Positions 8,526-16,926 of a DNA stretch of 64,000 bases are shown piece after piece. Under the pieces are notes generated by a model. It saw only the letters and a list, made by a program, of their open reading frames with translations, searched no databases and was not told where the DNA came from. The position numbers were made by a program, and so were the translations under genes. Position 1 is the stretch's first letter; every line of letters starts with the position of its first letter. The DNA comes from an uncultured Sulfitobacter sp. GTDB taxonomy: Bacteria; Pseudomonadota; Alphaproteobacteria; Rhodobacterales; Rhodobacteraceae. The DNA is taken from the NCBI GenBank assembly GCA_913060815.1, contig CAJXSZ010000004.1, positions 62,001 to 126,000 of the forward strand, written 5' to 3'.

Positions 8526-9196
8526 GTCTTCCCCCCAAGCGGCAAGCGTGCAATGCGGTGGAACATGCCGTCCTCCTCTTCCCCTGCGATGCTCAGGTGG
8601 TCGATGATAAAGGGCTTTGACAGCACGTTCGCAAAATGCGCGACCACCGCAGGGCTTATACGGGCAGCATCCTTGAGCGGCCCCGTCAGCGTGATGTGAA
8701 ACCTGAAGTCTTCCATCACATGCGGATACCCCCAACGCACGAGGTTCGCCTCTTGTGAGGGCGTAAGAGGGCGTTTGCGCCGCTGCGCTAGCTCTTCGCA
8801 GCTTGGAGGCGCACGGAAATGGTCAAGCTGCGCCACGATGGTGCTTGCCAGCGTGTTAAGCGCTGCTGTGTCTCCTTGTGGTGTCAGGGCGAGAAAACTA
8901 CCAATCCAGCTGACCTCCAGACCGCTTAGTTCCACAGGCGCGAAATTTTCGGTAATCTGACCAGCCGCTAGTTCCAGCGCTTCAATCGTGGCGCCATCCC
9001 GCAAAACCATTGGCGGTTTTACCGTTGCGTGCAGTCCGTATTTGCGCGGGCGTTTGGTGATGCGGGACAGGTCGATACCGTCAAGCAGTGGATGCGCTAC
9101 AGCTTGCCCCGCCAGAACATCCCATCCCAACCAAGCTGACCCGACCCGGCCAAGCTCCCCCTCGGGCGTCACGTAGATCGCATAGCGTCGATACAT
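8522..9196 (-). CDS. DUF1045-family 2H phosphoesterase
   Basis: A 224-residue protein of the DUF1045 family, usually annotated as a putative phosphonate metabolism protein. Two H-x-T-x motifs, HATV (near 56) and HITL (near 167), identify the two-histidine (2H) phosphoesterase fold, whose members cleave 2',3'-cyclic or similar phosphoester bonds. In many proteobacteria the family lies in C-P lyase clusters, but no phn gene is in this window. Its ATG overlaps the stop of the upstream AhpD-like gene by one base (TGATG), which implies translational coupling. The substrate is unknown. Confidence 0.75.
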   Translation of the reverse strand: MYRRYAIYVTPEGELGRVGSAWLGWDVLAGQAVAHPLLDGIDLSRITKRPRKYGLHATVKPPMVLRDGATIEALELAAGQITENFAPVELSGLEVSWIGSFLALTPQGDTAALNTLASTIVAQLDHFRAPPSCEELAQRRKRPLTPSQEANLVRWGYPHVMEDFRFHITLTGPLKDAARISPAVVAHFANVLSKPFIIDHLSIAGEEEDGMFHRIARLPLGGKT

Positions 9197-9534
9197 CAGG
9201 CGGCAGAAAACTCATCATAGGCCTCGAGCGCTTTGGCGCTGTAGGCAATCGAAGGGCCGCCCCCCATATAGGCGACCATTTCCAGCGCCTCGCACAGCTC
9301 TTCGCGTGTGGTGCCAAGGCGGACCAATGATTTGACGTGAAAGCCGATGCAGCTGTCGCAGCGGGTCGAGATGCCGATGCCAAGAGCGATAAATTCTTTC
9401 GTCTTCTCGTCGAGCGCGCCGTTTTTCTTGGCCGCTTTGCCCATTGTGTTGAAACCCTCGAACGTGGCAGGGGCCTCTTTTTGGAAGGTGCCGATACGGC
9501 CCATCGTCTCGTTCAGAAAATTGGTCCAGCTCAT
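9196..9534 (-). CDS. Carboxymuconolactone decarboxylase/AhpD-like protein
   Basis: A 112-residue all-helical protein of the CMD/AhpD family. It holds the redox signature CDSCIGFH (C-x-x-C with a His four residues on) preceded by a conserved Glu-containing helix (KTKEFIALGIG), the arrangement that supports alkylhydroperoxidase or disulfide-reductase chemistry in AhpD relatives. The ATG has AAGGAG upstream. It is the first gene of a two-gene unit with the 2H phosphoesterase, overlapping by one base. Members this short are often general antioxidant or thiol proteins; the actual partner is unknown. Confidence 0.82.
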   Translation of the reverse strand: MSWTNFLNETMGRIGTFQKEAPATFEGFNTMGKAAKKNGALDEKTKEFIALGIGISTRCDSCIGFHVKSLVRLGTTREELCEALEMVAYMGGGPSIAYSAKALEAYDEFSAA

Positions 9535-9546
9535 GTGCAGCTCCTT

Positions 9547-10305
9547 TTAGCGGCTCTCGTCGGCGCCCATCTTACGTTCCAACCAGCGTACGAAGAAACT
9601 GATGATCAGCACCAGCACGAGGTATTCGAGGATGAGCAGGGTGTAGATTTCGAGCGGGCGGTATTCGGTCACGACCAGCTCGTTTGCGCGGCGTGTCAGT
9701 TCCTGCATCCCGATGACAGAGGCAAAGGCGCTCATCTTTACGATATAGATAAACTGGTTGGCCAAAGGCGGCAGAATGCGGCGGATCGCTTGGGGCAGGA
9801 TCACATAGCGCATGGTTTGGCCGTAGGTGAGCCCGATGGTCTTGGCCGCCTCTGTCTGGCCCCGCGCAATGCTTTGTATGCCTGAGCGGTAGATTTCTGC
9901 GGTAAAGGCGGAGTCGGAGATTGCGAGCGTGATCACCGCGCCCCAGAACGCATCAATACGCACGGTGATGCCCATGGACTGCAAAACCACGGGGAGGCCG
10001 TAGAAGACCCAGAACAGCATCGGCAAAAGCGGGATTGCACGGATAAATTCGATATAGATGCGACTGGGCAGGCTGATCCAGCGGTTCGTAGACATTCCGG
10101 GCAAGGCGACCAGCATCCCGATCACCATCGACAGTGCGGCGGCAATCACCGACAGCAGGATCGTCGCCCCGAACCCGTCGAGCAGGAAAGTAATGTTGTT
10201 CCAGCCCTGAGTGGTCGTGGGGTCGATCACATACCAACCCCAGTTTCCGCCGCTGCCGCAACCAGCGAGGAGCGTCAGCGCAGCCAAAGCGAAAAGGTTT
10301 TTCAT
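9547..10305 (-). CDS. Polar amino-acid ABC transporter permease with lipobox-like N-terminus
   Basis: A 252-residue permease of the HisM/GlnP family, with five expected transmembrane helices and the EAA loop that docks on the ATPase (EAAKTIGLTYGQTMRYVILPQA). It forms one ABC uptake system with the ATPase 8 bp upstream and the divergent binding protein. The first 15 residues of the track ORF lie in the ATPase gene and were removed. The remaining N-terminus, MKNLFALAALTLLAGCGSG, reads as a lipoprotein signal peptide with an LAGC lipobox, unusual for a permease. It could make the N-terminus lipid-anchored on the periplasmic side, consistent with the N-out topology of this family, or may be an uncleaved first helix. 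The substrate is predicted to be an amino acid but not which one. Confidence 0.87.
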   Translation of the reverse strand: MKNLFALAALTLLAGCGSGGNWGWYVIDPTTTQGWNNITFLLDGFGATILLSVIAAALSMVIGMLVALPGMSTNRWISLPSRIYIEFIRAIPLLPMLFWVFYGLPVVLQSMGITVRIDAFWGAVITLAISDSAFTAEIYRSGIQSIARGQTEAAKTIGLTYGQTMRYVILPQAIRRILPPLANQFIYIVKMSAFASVIGMQELTRRANELVVTEYRPLEIYTLLILEYLVLVLIISFFVRWLERKMGADESR

Positions 10306-10313
10306 CAGCGCGC

Positions 10314-11072
10314 TCAATGTTTCAGGATCTGGTTTAGGAAGGTGCGGCAACGCTCGGTTTTGGGCGCCTCGAAGAATTCGGTAGGTGTTCCTGTCTCGAC
10401 GATGGCGCCGTGGTCCATGAATACCATGCGGTCTGCGGCGCGGCGGGCAAATCCCATCTCATGGGTGACCACGATCATGGTCATGCCGCTGTCGGCCAGA
10501 TCGACAATGACGTCCAACACTTCGGAGATCATTTCAGGATCAAGCGCCGATGTCGGCTCGTCAAAGAGCATGATTTTTGGCTCCATACACAAAGACCGCG
10601 CAATCGCCACGCGCTGCTGTTGGCCACCTGATAAAGCGCCGGGTTTCTTATCGGCCTGCTCGGGGATCTGTACGCGCTCGAGATATTTCATCGCCCGCGC
10701 CTCTGCATCGGCACGGCTCAATCCACGTGCCTTCATCGGGCCGAGGGTCAGATTTTGCATGATCGTCAGATGCGGGAAGAGGTTAAATTGCTGAAACACC
10801 ATACCCACTTCCGCGCGGATCGCCTCCACCGAAGCGGCATCGCCCATCAGAGTGCCGTCAACAATGATCTGCCCCTCGTCATGTTCCTCAAGGCTGTTTA
10901 CGCAACGGATCAACGTGGATTTGCCTGATCCGGAGGGGCCGCAAACCACTATCCGCTCGCCATGCTGTACGGTCAAATCGACATCTTTGAGCGCATGATA
11001 TTCATCATACCATTTGTTCAGGCCTTTGATCTCGATCGCGTTTGCGTGATCGGGCGCAGCATCATCTGGCAT
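10314..11072 (-). CDS. Polar amino-acid ABC transporter ATP-binding protein
   Basis: A 252-residue ABC ATPase of the GlnQ/HisP type. Walker A is GPSGSGKST (45-53), the Q-loop is [12 protein letters not shown], the signature is LSGGQQQR, Walker B is [14 protein letters not shown] and the switch His is in VVTHEMGF. It powers uptake through the permease encoded directly downstream. The track ORF starts 34 codons earlier; ATG 11072 has AAGGAGA at good distance and gives the usual length. It diverges from the binding-protein gene across a 128-bp promoter region. It is closely similar to the second GlnQ-type ATPase at 59.3-60.0 kb, so the two systems are paralogous. Confidence 0.9.
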   Translation of the reverse strand: MPDDAAPDHANAIEIKGLNKWYDEYHALKDVDLTVQHGERIVVCGPSGSGKSTLIRCVNSLEEHDEGQIIVDGTLMGDAASVEAIRAEVGMVFQQFNLFPHLTIMQNLTLGPMKARGLSRADAEARAMKYLERVQIPEQADKKPGALSGGQQQRVAIARSLCMEPKIMLFDEPTSALDPEMISEVLDVIVDLADSGMTMIVVTHEMGFARRAADRMVFMDHGAIVETGTPTEFFEAPKTERCRTFLNQILKH

Positions 11073-11103
11073 GGACGTCTCCTTGTCGAGATGTATACTT
11101 AGG

Positions 11104-11126
11104 TTGACAGTTGCCATTGGCGCAAC
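11104..11126. promoter_or_regulatory. Candidate -35 box with inverted repeat between divergent ABC genes
   Basis: A consensus TTGACA (11104-11109) is followed directly by GTTGC-N7-GCAAC (11110-11126), an inverted repeat filling the spacer position of a possible plus-strand promoter for the binding-protein gene. The -10 position downstream (around CCGCATTAAG) is not a good match. The spot suits a regulator controlling both directions. Tentative. Confidence 0.35.
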
Positions 11127-11200
11127 CCGCATTAAGTCGCCGAACAAGTTAATGTTACCACGAGCGGCTAGCATTTAATCCATCCACTAAAGGAAGACAC

Positions 11201-11977
11201 ATGAATTTTCTCAAAAGCATCGGCCTCGCATTCGGTTTTGCGGCCAGCGTAGCCGCAGCGCCAGTGACGGCACAATCGGCTCTTAACGAGATTCTGAGCG
11301 AGGGCGTGCTCAAAGTTGGCACAACGGGTGACTGGAACCCGATGTCGGTACGTGACCCCGCGACAAATGCTTATAAGGGCTATGACATCGATATCATGAC
11401 CCAGCTGGCGGCCGATATGGGCGTTGAACTCGAAATGGTGCCGACTGATTGGAAAACACTGGTGAACGGCGTTGTGGCGGGGAACTACCACATGACAGGC
11501 TCCGCTTCGATCAGCCCCGCACGCCTCAAAGCGGCAGGCTATTCCGACAGCTATATCGCAGTCGAGATGTTTCCCTTCACCACCGAGGACAAGGTCGGCA
11601 ATTTTGACGGTTGGGACAGCATCAACAAAGAGGGCGTGAAAGTTGCCACGACGCTGGGCACATCATTCGAGAAGATGGTGAAGGAATGGTTCCCTGCTGC
11701 TGAGATCGTTGTCGTCGAAGCGCCAGCCCGTGGTTTCCAAGAGGTGCTGTCGGGCCGTGCGGACGTCTTTGTGACCTCCAACATCGAAGGCTCGACCCTG
11801 TTGCAAAAGTTCCCGAATGTGCGTCAGGTCGAGGTGTCCACACCGCGCGCGCCTACGCCCATCGCGATGCTACTGCCGCAGACAGATCAAGTCTGGATCA
11901 ATTACATCAACAGCTGGATCGAGCTGAAAAAGACGCAAGGCTTCTTTGAAGAGACAGCTTTGAAATGGGGCCTCTAG
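11201..11977 (+). CDS. Polar amino-acid ABC transporter substrate-binding protein
   Basis: A 258-residue periplasmic binding protein of the SBP_bac_3 family. A Sec signal peptide spans about 1-24 (hydrophobic core then APVTAQ), and the mature part begins with the typical VLKVGTTGDWNPMS strand. It would capture an amino acid and deliver it to the permease/ATPase encoded divergently. The start ATG has AAAGGAAG eight bases upstream. A strong intrinsic terminator follows the gene, so it is a single-gene transcript. Ligand-contacting residues cannot be assigned to a particular amino acid by eye. Confidence 0.9.
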   Translation: MNFLKSIGLAFGFAASVAAAPVTAQSALNEILSEGVLKVGTTGDWNPMSVRDPATNAYKGYDIDIMTQLAADMGVELEMVPTDWKTLVNGVVAGNYHMTGSASISPARLKAAGYSDSYIAVEMFPFTTEDKVGNFDGWDSINKEGVKVATTLGTSFEKMVKEWFPAAEIVVVEAPARGFQEVLSGRADVFVTSNIEGSTLLQKFPNVRQVEVSTPRAPTPIAMLLPQTDQVWINYINSWIELKKTQGFFEETALKWGL

Positions 11978-12001
11978 AGCGTTCCAGATAATCATACAAC
12001 G

Positions 12002-12025
12002 GGGCGTCCTTTCGGGCGCCCTTTT
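12002..12025 (+). terminator. Rho-independent terminator after the binding-protein gene
   Basis: An 8-bp stem, GGGCGTCC-TTTC-GGGCGCCC (one G-U wobble), is followed by TTTT. It lies 24 bp after the stop codon of the ABC binding-protein gene and separates it from the MATE gene. Confidence 0.85.
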
Positions 12026-12049
12026 CCATTTCCGCGCAAGGCTTGAGCA

Positions 12050-13429
12050 ATGATTGACACAGACCTGACCCAAGGCCCGCTGGCCGGCCATTTCCGTCGC
12101 CTCGCCATTCCTGCTGCTATCGGGATGCTGTTCAGCACGCTCTATAACGTCGTCGACACGTTCTATGCGGGGTTCTTCGGGACGCAGGCGCAGGCGGGGC
12201 TGTCTGTCGGGTTTCAGGCGTTCTTTATTCTTGTAGCAATCGGCTTTGGCCTGAGCTCGGCAATGAGCGCGCTGGTGGGCAATGCCAAAGGCCGCAAGGA
12301 CGAGGCGGAATCGAGGCATCTGGCAGTGCAGGGGATTGGCCTTGGCGTTATGGCCACTCTTGTGATGATGTTGATTGCCGCTTTTGCGGGGCCTTCCCTT
12401 ATTGCCATCGTCTCGGAGCCGGGCGCGTACCGCGATGCAGGGCTGGGGTATTTCTACTGGCTCATCTTCGCGCTGCCCGGATTCATTATCGGGCCTGCAG
12501 CCAATGGCATTTTGCAAGCCCGCGGAGATACCCGCACCATGCAGCGTGCGTTGGTCGTGGCGTTTTTTGTCAATGTGGGCCTCAACCCTCTGCTGATGTT
12601 CGGCATTCCGGGTGTGGTGTCGGGCCTTGGCTTCAACGGCATCGCACTTGCCACGGTCCTGAGCCAGTCAGGGGTTGCCGCGTTCATCCTTTGGCGGGTA
12701 TTTGGCCGCACGATGATGCAAAACCTGCGCTGGTCCGAGTTTATACCCGTCCCTGCGAAATACTACGAGATCATCGCCCAAGCCTTCCCCGCAGGATTTG
12801 CCCTGATCGTGACCTTCTCCAGCGGTTTCATTGTGCAATATGCGCTCAAGGATTATGGCGAGGCGGCACTGGCATCCTACGGTATTACGATGCGGATCGA
12901 GCAGCTGTTCCTGTTGCCAGCACTTGGTATCACCATATCGCTGGTGCCAATCGCGGCGCAGAATTTCGGGGCGGGCAACGATGCGCGCGTGCGCGAGGCT
13001 TTCCACCGCTGTTGGCTGATGGGCATCGTGATGACGACTTTGGCGTTCCCCTTCTTGTGGTTTGGCGGAGGTCTGGCGGCCAGCGTGTTCTCGGACGACC
13101 CGGAAGTCATTCGTATCTCGGCACTGTTCCTGAAGGTCGAGGCAGTGATCCTACCGATTTATGTGGTGCTCTTCTCGATTAACTCCCTGCTGCAAGCACT
13201 CAAGAAAGCAGCGTGGACCATGTGGATTGGTATCTACCGCCAGTGGATCGGCATCGCATTCTTCATCTGGCTGTTCGTTTATGTGATCGACGGCGGTCTG
13301 ACGGGCGTACGGCTCGGGATTGCCGCAGGCGTGGGTACGGGTCTGTTGCTGTCCCTGTGGATCGGCACCCGCGTTGCGCGGGAGCGGATCGGAGGTCTGG
13401 GCTGGCCTGCGTTCGCCGCCGAAAGCTGA
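12050..13429 (+). CDS. MATE family efflux transporter
   Basis: A 459-residue inner-membrane protein with about twelve hydrophobic helices in two pseudo-symmetric halves, typical of multidrug and toxin extrusion (MATE/NorM-DinF) carriers that export cationic drugs or metabolites by Na+ or H+ antiport. The start of the mature sequence (LAGHFRRLAIPAAIGMLFSTLYNVVDTFYAG) is a well-conserved MATE block. The ATG lies 24 bp after the terminator of the upstream gene, so it needs its own promoter, which I could not pin down. It converges on a secreted hydrolase gene with a hairpin between them. Substrate unknown. Confidence 0.9.
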   Translation: MIDTDLTQGPLAGHFRRLAIPAAIGMLFSTLYNVVDTFYAGFFGTQAQAGLSVGFQAFFILVAIGFGLSSAMSALVGNAKGRKDEAESRHLAVQGIGLGVMATLVMMLIAAFAGPSLIAIVSEPGAYRDAGLGYFYWLIFALPGFIIGPAANGILQARGDTRTMQRALVVAFFVNVGLNPLLMFGIPGVVSGLGFNGIALATVLSQSGVAAFILWRVFGRTMMQNLRWSEFIPVPAKYYEIIAQAFPAGFALIVTFSSGFIVQYALKDYGEAALASYGITMRIEQLFLLPALGITISLVPIAAQNFGAGNDARVREAFHRCWLMGIVMTTLAFPFLWFGGGLAASVFSDDPEVIRISALFLKVEAVILPIYVVLFSINSLLQALKKAAWTMWIGIYRQWIGIAFFIWLFVYVIDGGLTGVRLGIAAGVGTGLLLSLWIGTRVARERIGGLGWPAFAAES

Positions 13430-13432
13430 GAG

Positions 13433-13460
13433 CAGCCCCAAGCGTTTCCACTCGGGGCTG
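13433..13460. terminator. Candidate bidirectional terminator hairpin between convergent genes
   Basis: CAGCCCC-A-AG pairs with CT-C-GGGGCTG around an 8-base loop (nine pairs, one A-C mismatch). It lies in the 37-bp gap between the convergent MATE and hydrolase genes. There is no clear T-run on either side, so the position is the main support. Confidence 0.5.
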
Positions 13461-13466
13461 TCAGGC

Positions 13467-14483
13467 TTAGAGGCCCAGTTGGTCCGTCATGGCTGCAATG
13501 ATCTCGCTGTGAAGCGCAGCACGGTCTGTGCCTGCGGGATCGGTGCAGACTGGATCATCATTCTCTTCTTCCAGAATGATCGCACCCATCGGCTTGCAGA
13601 CGGGAAGCACAGAGAAATGCGCGCCAGATGTGATCCGCACAATCTGCGCGTCGGGGAGGGCAGCGGGCAATTCCGCAAGGTCAAAGTCAGTGGCAAGCAA
13701 CCGGTGTTCCCCTTCGCCCAGCGAGACGAGCGTCACATCGTCAACCAGAGCCTCGGCGTTTTCAGGACGCATGCCCCATGTCAACGCAGGGTCGATAGCG
13801 AATACGGCACTGACCCGTGGATCGCTGTAATCTGCGTTCCATTCTGCGGCGACCATATCGGACCACCTGACACCCCCGCGTTGCAAATCTCCACAATGGC
13901 TGGAGGCGTCGCCATAGGTCTCGCAATGCGCAGCCGCACTTTCCAGATTGCCGCGCAACCCGCCCAGCGACAGCGCCGTCCAGCCGCCATAGGAAAAACC
14001 AGCCGCGGTGATCCGCGTGCGGTCAATGCGGTCCCCGATTTCGGGATCAGCCAACAGGCTGTCAAGCGCAGCCTTGAGGTCTTGGGACCGTGTCCAGTGG
14101 TCCATCCCTGCGCGCAGATTAAAGTCTCCCCATGTCGAGTTGGGGTGGTTGACTGCGACAACTATCGCACCGCGCTCTGCCAGCGCTGTGGAGAGCCACC
14201 CGAGCGAGCGGACATGCCCGCCCAGCCCGTGGCTCATCAAAACCAGCGGATAGGACCCATCGGCGATAGGTGCATCCTTGAGGGCAGGCACGCCCTGGAA
14301 AACAGGGTTGTCTGCATAGAGGATTTCACTACCGCCGCCCTTGGTCGGATAGAAAAGCGTGCCTGTCAGGGGGCGTCCGTGATGCGGTGCTTCAATGCTA
14401 AGGTCGCTCACGCCTGCAGGCTCTGCCTGTGCAAAGGGCGTTGTGAGGAAGAGGGCGAGGGCAGCGGATTGAAAGATGTTCAT
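13467..14483 (-). CDS. Secreted alpha/beta hydrolase (dienelactone-hydrolase-like)
   Basis: A 338-residue protein with a cleavable Sec signal peptide (MNIFQSAALALFLTTPFAQA, cut after AQA) and an alpha/beta hydrolase fold. The oxyanion-hole strand is SHGLGG, the nucleophile elbow is GFSYGG (G-x-S-x-G), and the C-terminal GAHF region probably supplies the catalytic His. It belongs with predicted dienelactone-hydrolase or platelet-activating-factor-acetylhydrolase-like esterases acting in the periplasm. I started at the fifth codon Met of the track ORF because GGAG lies six bases before it. The gene is divergent from a membrane-anchored AraC-type regulator, its likely controller. The substrate is unknown. 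Confidence 0.8.
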   Translation of the reverse strand: MNIFQSAALALFLTTPFAQAEPAGVSDLSIEAPHHGRPLTGTLFYPTKGGGSEILYADNPVFQGVPALKDAPIADGSYPLVLMSHGLGGHVRSLGWLSTALAERGAIVVAVNHPNSTWGDFNLRAGMDHWTRSQDLKAALDSLLADPEIGDRIDRTRITAAGFSYGGWTALSLGGLRGNLESAAAHCETYGDASSHCGDLQRGGVRWSDMVAAEWNADYSDPRVSAVFAIDPALTWGMRPENAEALVDDVTLVSLGEGEHRLLATDFDLAELPAALPDAQIVRITSGAHFSVLPVCKPMGAIILEEENDDPVCTDPAGTDRAALHSEIIAAMTDQLGL

Positions 14484-14620
14484 TCTAGTCTCCATTTGGT
14501 TGGTGTGATGACCAATGGATGGGATTAAAGGGGTATGCCGCGCGTCCTAAATCCGGTTTGAGGTCGCCAAGATCGCGTTTTAGGACCATCGTGGCCTCAC
14601 GTAATTATGAGAATTCCCTG

Positions 14621-15622
14621 ATGCCCAGCCTCCCGATCCCGATGATATCCGCCCTTGTGCTGTCGTTCTTCCTTATCCGCTTATGGGTGGTGGACCGTCG
14701 CCATGGTCCGCTTGTGGTGCTGTTGGCGATGTGTGCAGCGCAGGGGCTGATTATCTCGCTTGCCCAACACTATGGCCTCTCGTTGGCGCGCATGGCGCAG
14801 CCTGTGACGGCCAGTTTCATTCCGCCCATGGCGTGGGTCGCTTTCCAGAGCACGGCCGTGCGCCGAATGTCCTGGCATGAGGTGCCGCACTTGGCAGGAC
14901 CGCTTGTCGTGGTGGTGGCGATGGTGGTGAACCCCCAGACGCTTGATGCGATTATCCCGTTCCTTTTCTTGTCCTACGGGTTTGCGATTATTTGGCAGTG
15001 CCGCAAAGGCGCGGATGCCCTCCCGCGGATGCGGATGGAGGCGGGCGATATGCCGGGCCTGATCTGGCAGGTCATCGGTTGGGCGCTGGTGTGCTCCGCG
15101 CTGAGCGACGGGTTGATTGTGCTGGCCCAGATATTTGGTGCAGCGCATTTGCAACCGTGGATCATTAGTATTTCGGCCAGCACGACACTGATCATCATTG
15201 GCGCGCTTACACTTTCGGGGGCACTGGAAAACAGCGGAGACGAGCGTGATGAAGCGGCCCCCGCAGCTCCGCGCGCAGTAGATGCGCTTGATGCCCAGAT
15301 CATGGCGCAGCTCGAGGCGATGATGGTGCAGAGCCGGCCCTATCTGAATCCCGATCTGACCATGTCCCAATTGTCGCGGCGATTGCGGATACCCGTCAAA
15401 CAGCTGTCAGGTGCGATCAACCGAGTGACGGGTGAAAATGCGTCGCGCTACATCAATGCGGCACGCATTGCAGCGGCACAAAGCGCGCTCCTCGAAGGTG
15501 AAAGCGTAACAAGCGCAATGCTGGGTGCGGGGTTCAACACCAAATCCAATTTCAACCGCGAATTTCTACGCGTCTCGGGCGACAGCCCCAGCGATTGGAT
15601 CGCAAAGCACAAAGGCGCTTAG
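14621..15622 (+). CDS. Membrane-anchored AraC-family transcriptional regulator
   Basis: A 333-residue protein. The first 210 residues hold about seven hydrophobic helices (beginning MISALVLSFFLIRLWVV) and the C-terminal 100 residues form an AraC-type DNA-binding domain: a first helix-turn-helix around MSQLSRRLRIPVKQLSGAI and a second around MLGAGFNTKSNFNREFLRVSG, ending in SPSDWIAK. This arrangement suggests a one-component regulator sensing a signal in or across the membrane. The ATG was chosen at the start of the hydrophobic region, because the track extension upstream is compositionally unlike protein. It is divergent from the secreted hydrolase across 137 bp and overlaps the convergent TRAP permease gene by 4 bp. 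Confidence 0.8.
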   Translation: MPSLPIPMISALVLSFFLIRLWVVDRRHGPLVVLLAMCAAQGLIISLAQHYGLSLARMAQPVTASFIPPMAWVAFQSTAVRRMSWHEVPHLAGPLVVVVAMVVNPQTLDAIIPFLFLSYGFAIIWQCRKGADALPRMRMEAGDMPGLIWQVIGWALVCSALSDGLIVLAQIFGAAHLQPWIISISASTTLIIIGALTLSGALENSGDERDEAAPAAPRAVDALDAQIMAQLEAMMVQSRPYLNPDLTMSQLSRRLRIPVKQLSGAINRVTGENASRYINAARIAAAQSALLEGESVTSAMLGAGFNTKSNFNREFLRVSGDSPSDWIAKHKGA

Positions 15623-16926
15623 TTCACCAGATTTGGCAGGAACAGGACCAGATTGGGAAAGGCGATCATCACAGCAACGATCACAAGATCAATTACCACA
15701 AACCAGAAGACCCCGCGAAACACCTGACTGAGCGTGGCGATCTTTCCCACAACGCCTTTAATGACGAACACGTTCATGCCCATTGGCGGCGTGATCATTC
15801 CGATCTCGAGGAGCTTGACCAGCAATACGCCAAACCACAGCATGCTGTAGCCCGTCTCTTCCACAATTGGCAGCACGATAGGCAGGGTCAAAAGCATGGC
15901 GCCCACAGGCTCCAGCATCATGCCGAGCGCAAGATAGATACAGACGATCCCGATCATGATCAGCAACGGCGAGACGCCAAAGCCGAGGATCGTGTCCGAG
16001 AGCGCATCACCGATACCTGACAGCGCAAGAAAGCGGGTCAACAGGCTTGCACCCACAGCGATGATCAAGAGGGCGGCCGTGGTCGTAAGCGTTTCCGTAA
16101 TCGCCATGCGCAACGCCTTGAACGTGAGCGAGCCATAGAGGAGGGCAACCACCATCGACAGCATTGCACCGATGGCGCCTGCTTCGGTCGGGGTAAACGC
16201 ACCACCAAAGAGGCCCGCAAACACACCGACTACGATGAGCAATACAGGCCATGTCTGGCCAAGTGCCTTGAATTTCTCGGCGCGGGTGGCCTCGATCGTT
16301 ACAGGGGGTGCCAATTCAGGGTTTAGCTTCACGCGGATGATGATCACGGCGATATAAGCGAATAGGGTCATGATGCCGATGACCAACCCCCCCAAGAACA
16401 GCGAGCTGACGGACTGTCGCGAGATAATGCCGTAAAGAATCATCAGGATAGACGGCGGGATCAGCGCGCCAATGGTACCTGCTGCGGCAACTGTGCCAGT
16501 GGCAAGCTCGGCGCTGTAGCGGTTACGAACCATTTCGGGCACAGCAATCTTGCCCATCGCAGCGGAACAGGCAACCGATGAGCCGGTGACCGCAGCAAAA
16601 CCTGCACAGCCAAAGACGGACGCAATGGCGAGGCCGCCGGGCAGATTTGAGAGCCAAATCTGTGCAGCGTTAAACAGCCCTTGGGTCAGGCGCGTATGGT
16701 AACAAATGAATCCCATAAACAGGAATGCAGGGATCGAGCTGAGCACCCAAGAATTGGCAAAGTTGTAAGGCACAATTCCAAGGCTGCCCCATGCGATGTT
16801 CCAGTTGAACATCTGCCACAGGCCCACGAACGAGACTGCAATCAGTGAGATGCCGATCGGGATGCGCATCAGGATAAGGCACAACAGCGCAGCGATAAAA
16901 AGACCTGCGATCTGGAGTTCGGTCAT
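15619..16926 (-). CDS. dctM: TRAP transporter large permease (DctM-like)
   Basis: A 435-residue, very hydrophobic protein of the DctM family, the ion-coupled translocation subunit of TRAP transporters. The conserved N-terminal block (LLCLILMRIPIGISLIAVSFVG) and the central GxxxALIPPSILMILYGI and FTPTEAGAIGAM segments are present, with about twelve helices. It works with the small permease encoded upstream, whose stop overlaps this start by 4 bp (ATGA), and with the DctP-like binding protein at the head of the operon. Substrates of this type are usually carboxylates, but the substrate is not assignable. Confidence 0.9.
   Translation of the reverse strand: MTELQIAGLFIAALLCLILMRIPIGISLIAVSFVGLWQMFNWNIAWGSLGIVPYNFANSWVLSSIPAFLFMGFICYHTRLTQGLFNAAQIWLSNLPGGLAIASVFGCAGFAAVTGSSVACSAAMGKIAVPEMVRNRYSAELATGTVAAAGTIGALIPPSILMILYGIISRQSVSSLFLGGLVIGIMTLFAYIAVIIIRVKLNPELAPPVTIEATRAEKFKALGQTWPVLLIVVGVFAGLFGGAFTPTEAGAIGAMLSMVVALLYGSLTFKALRMAITETLTTTAALLIIAVGASLLTRFLALSGIGDALSDTILGFGVSPLLIMIGIVCIYLALGMMLEPVGAMLLTLPIVLPIVEETGYSMLWFGVLLVKLLEIGMITPPMGMNVFVIKGVVGKIATLSQVFRGVFWFVVIDLVIVAVMIAFPNLVLFLPNLVN

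Noticed and set aside
13320-14528. 402-residue plus-strand ORF
   Set aside because: It is antisense to the secreted hydrolase, whose signal peptide and GFSYGG motif show the minus strand is coding.
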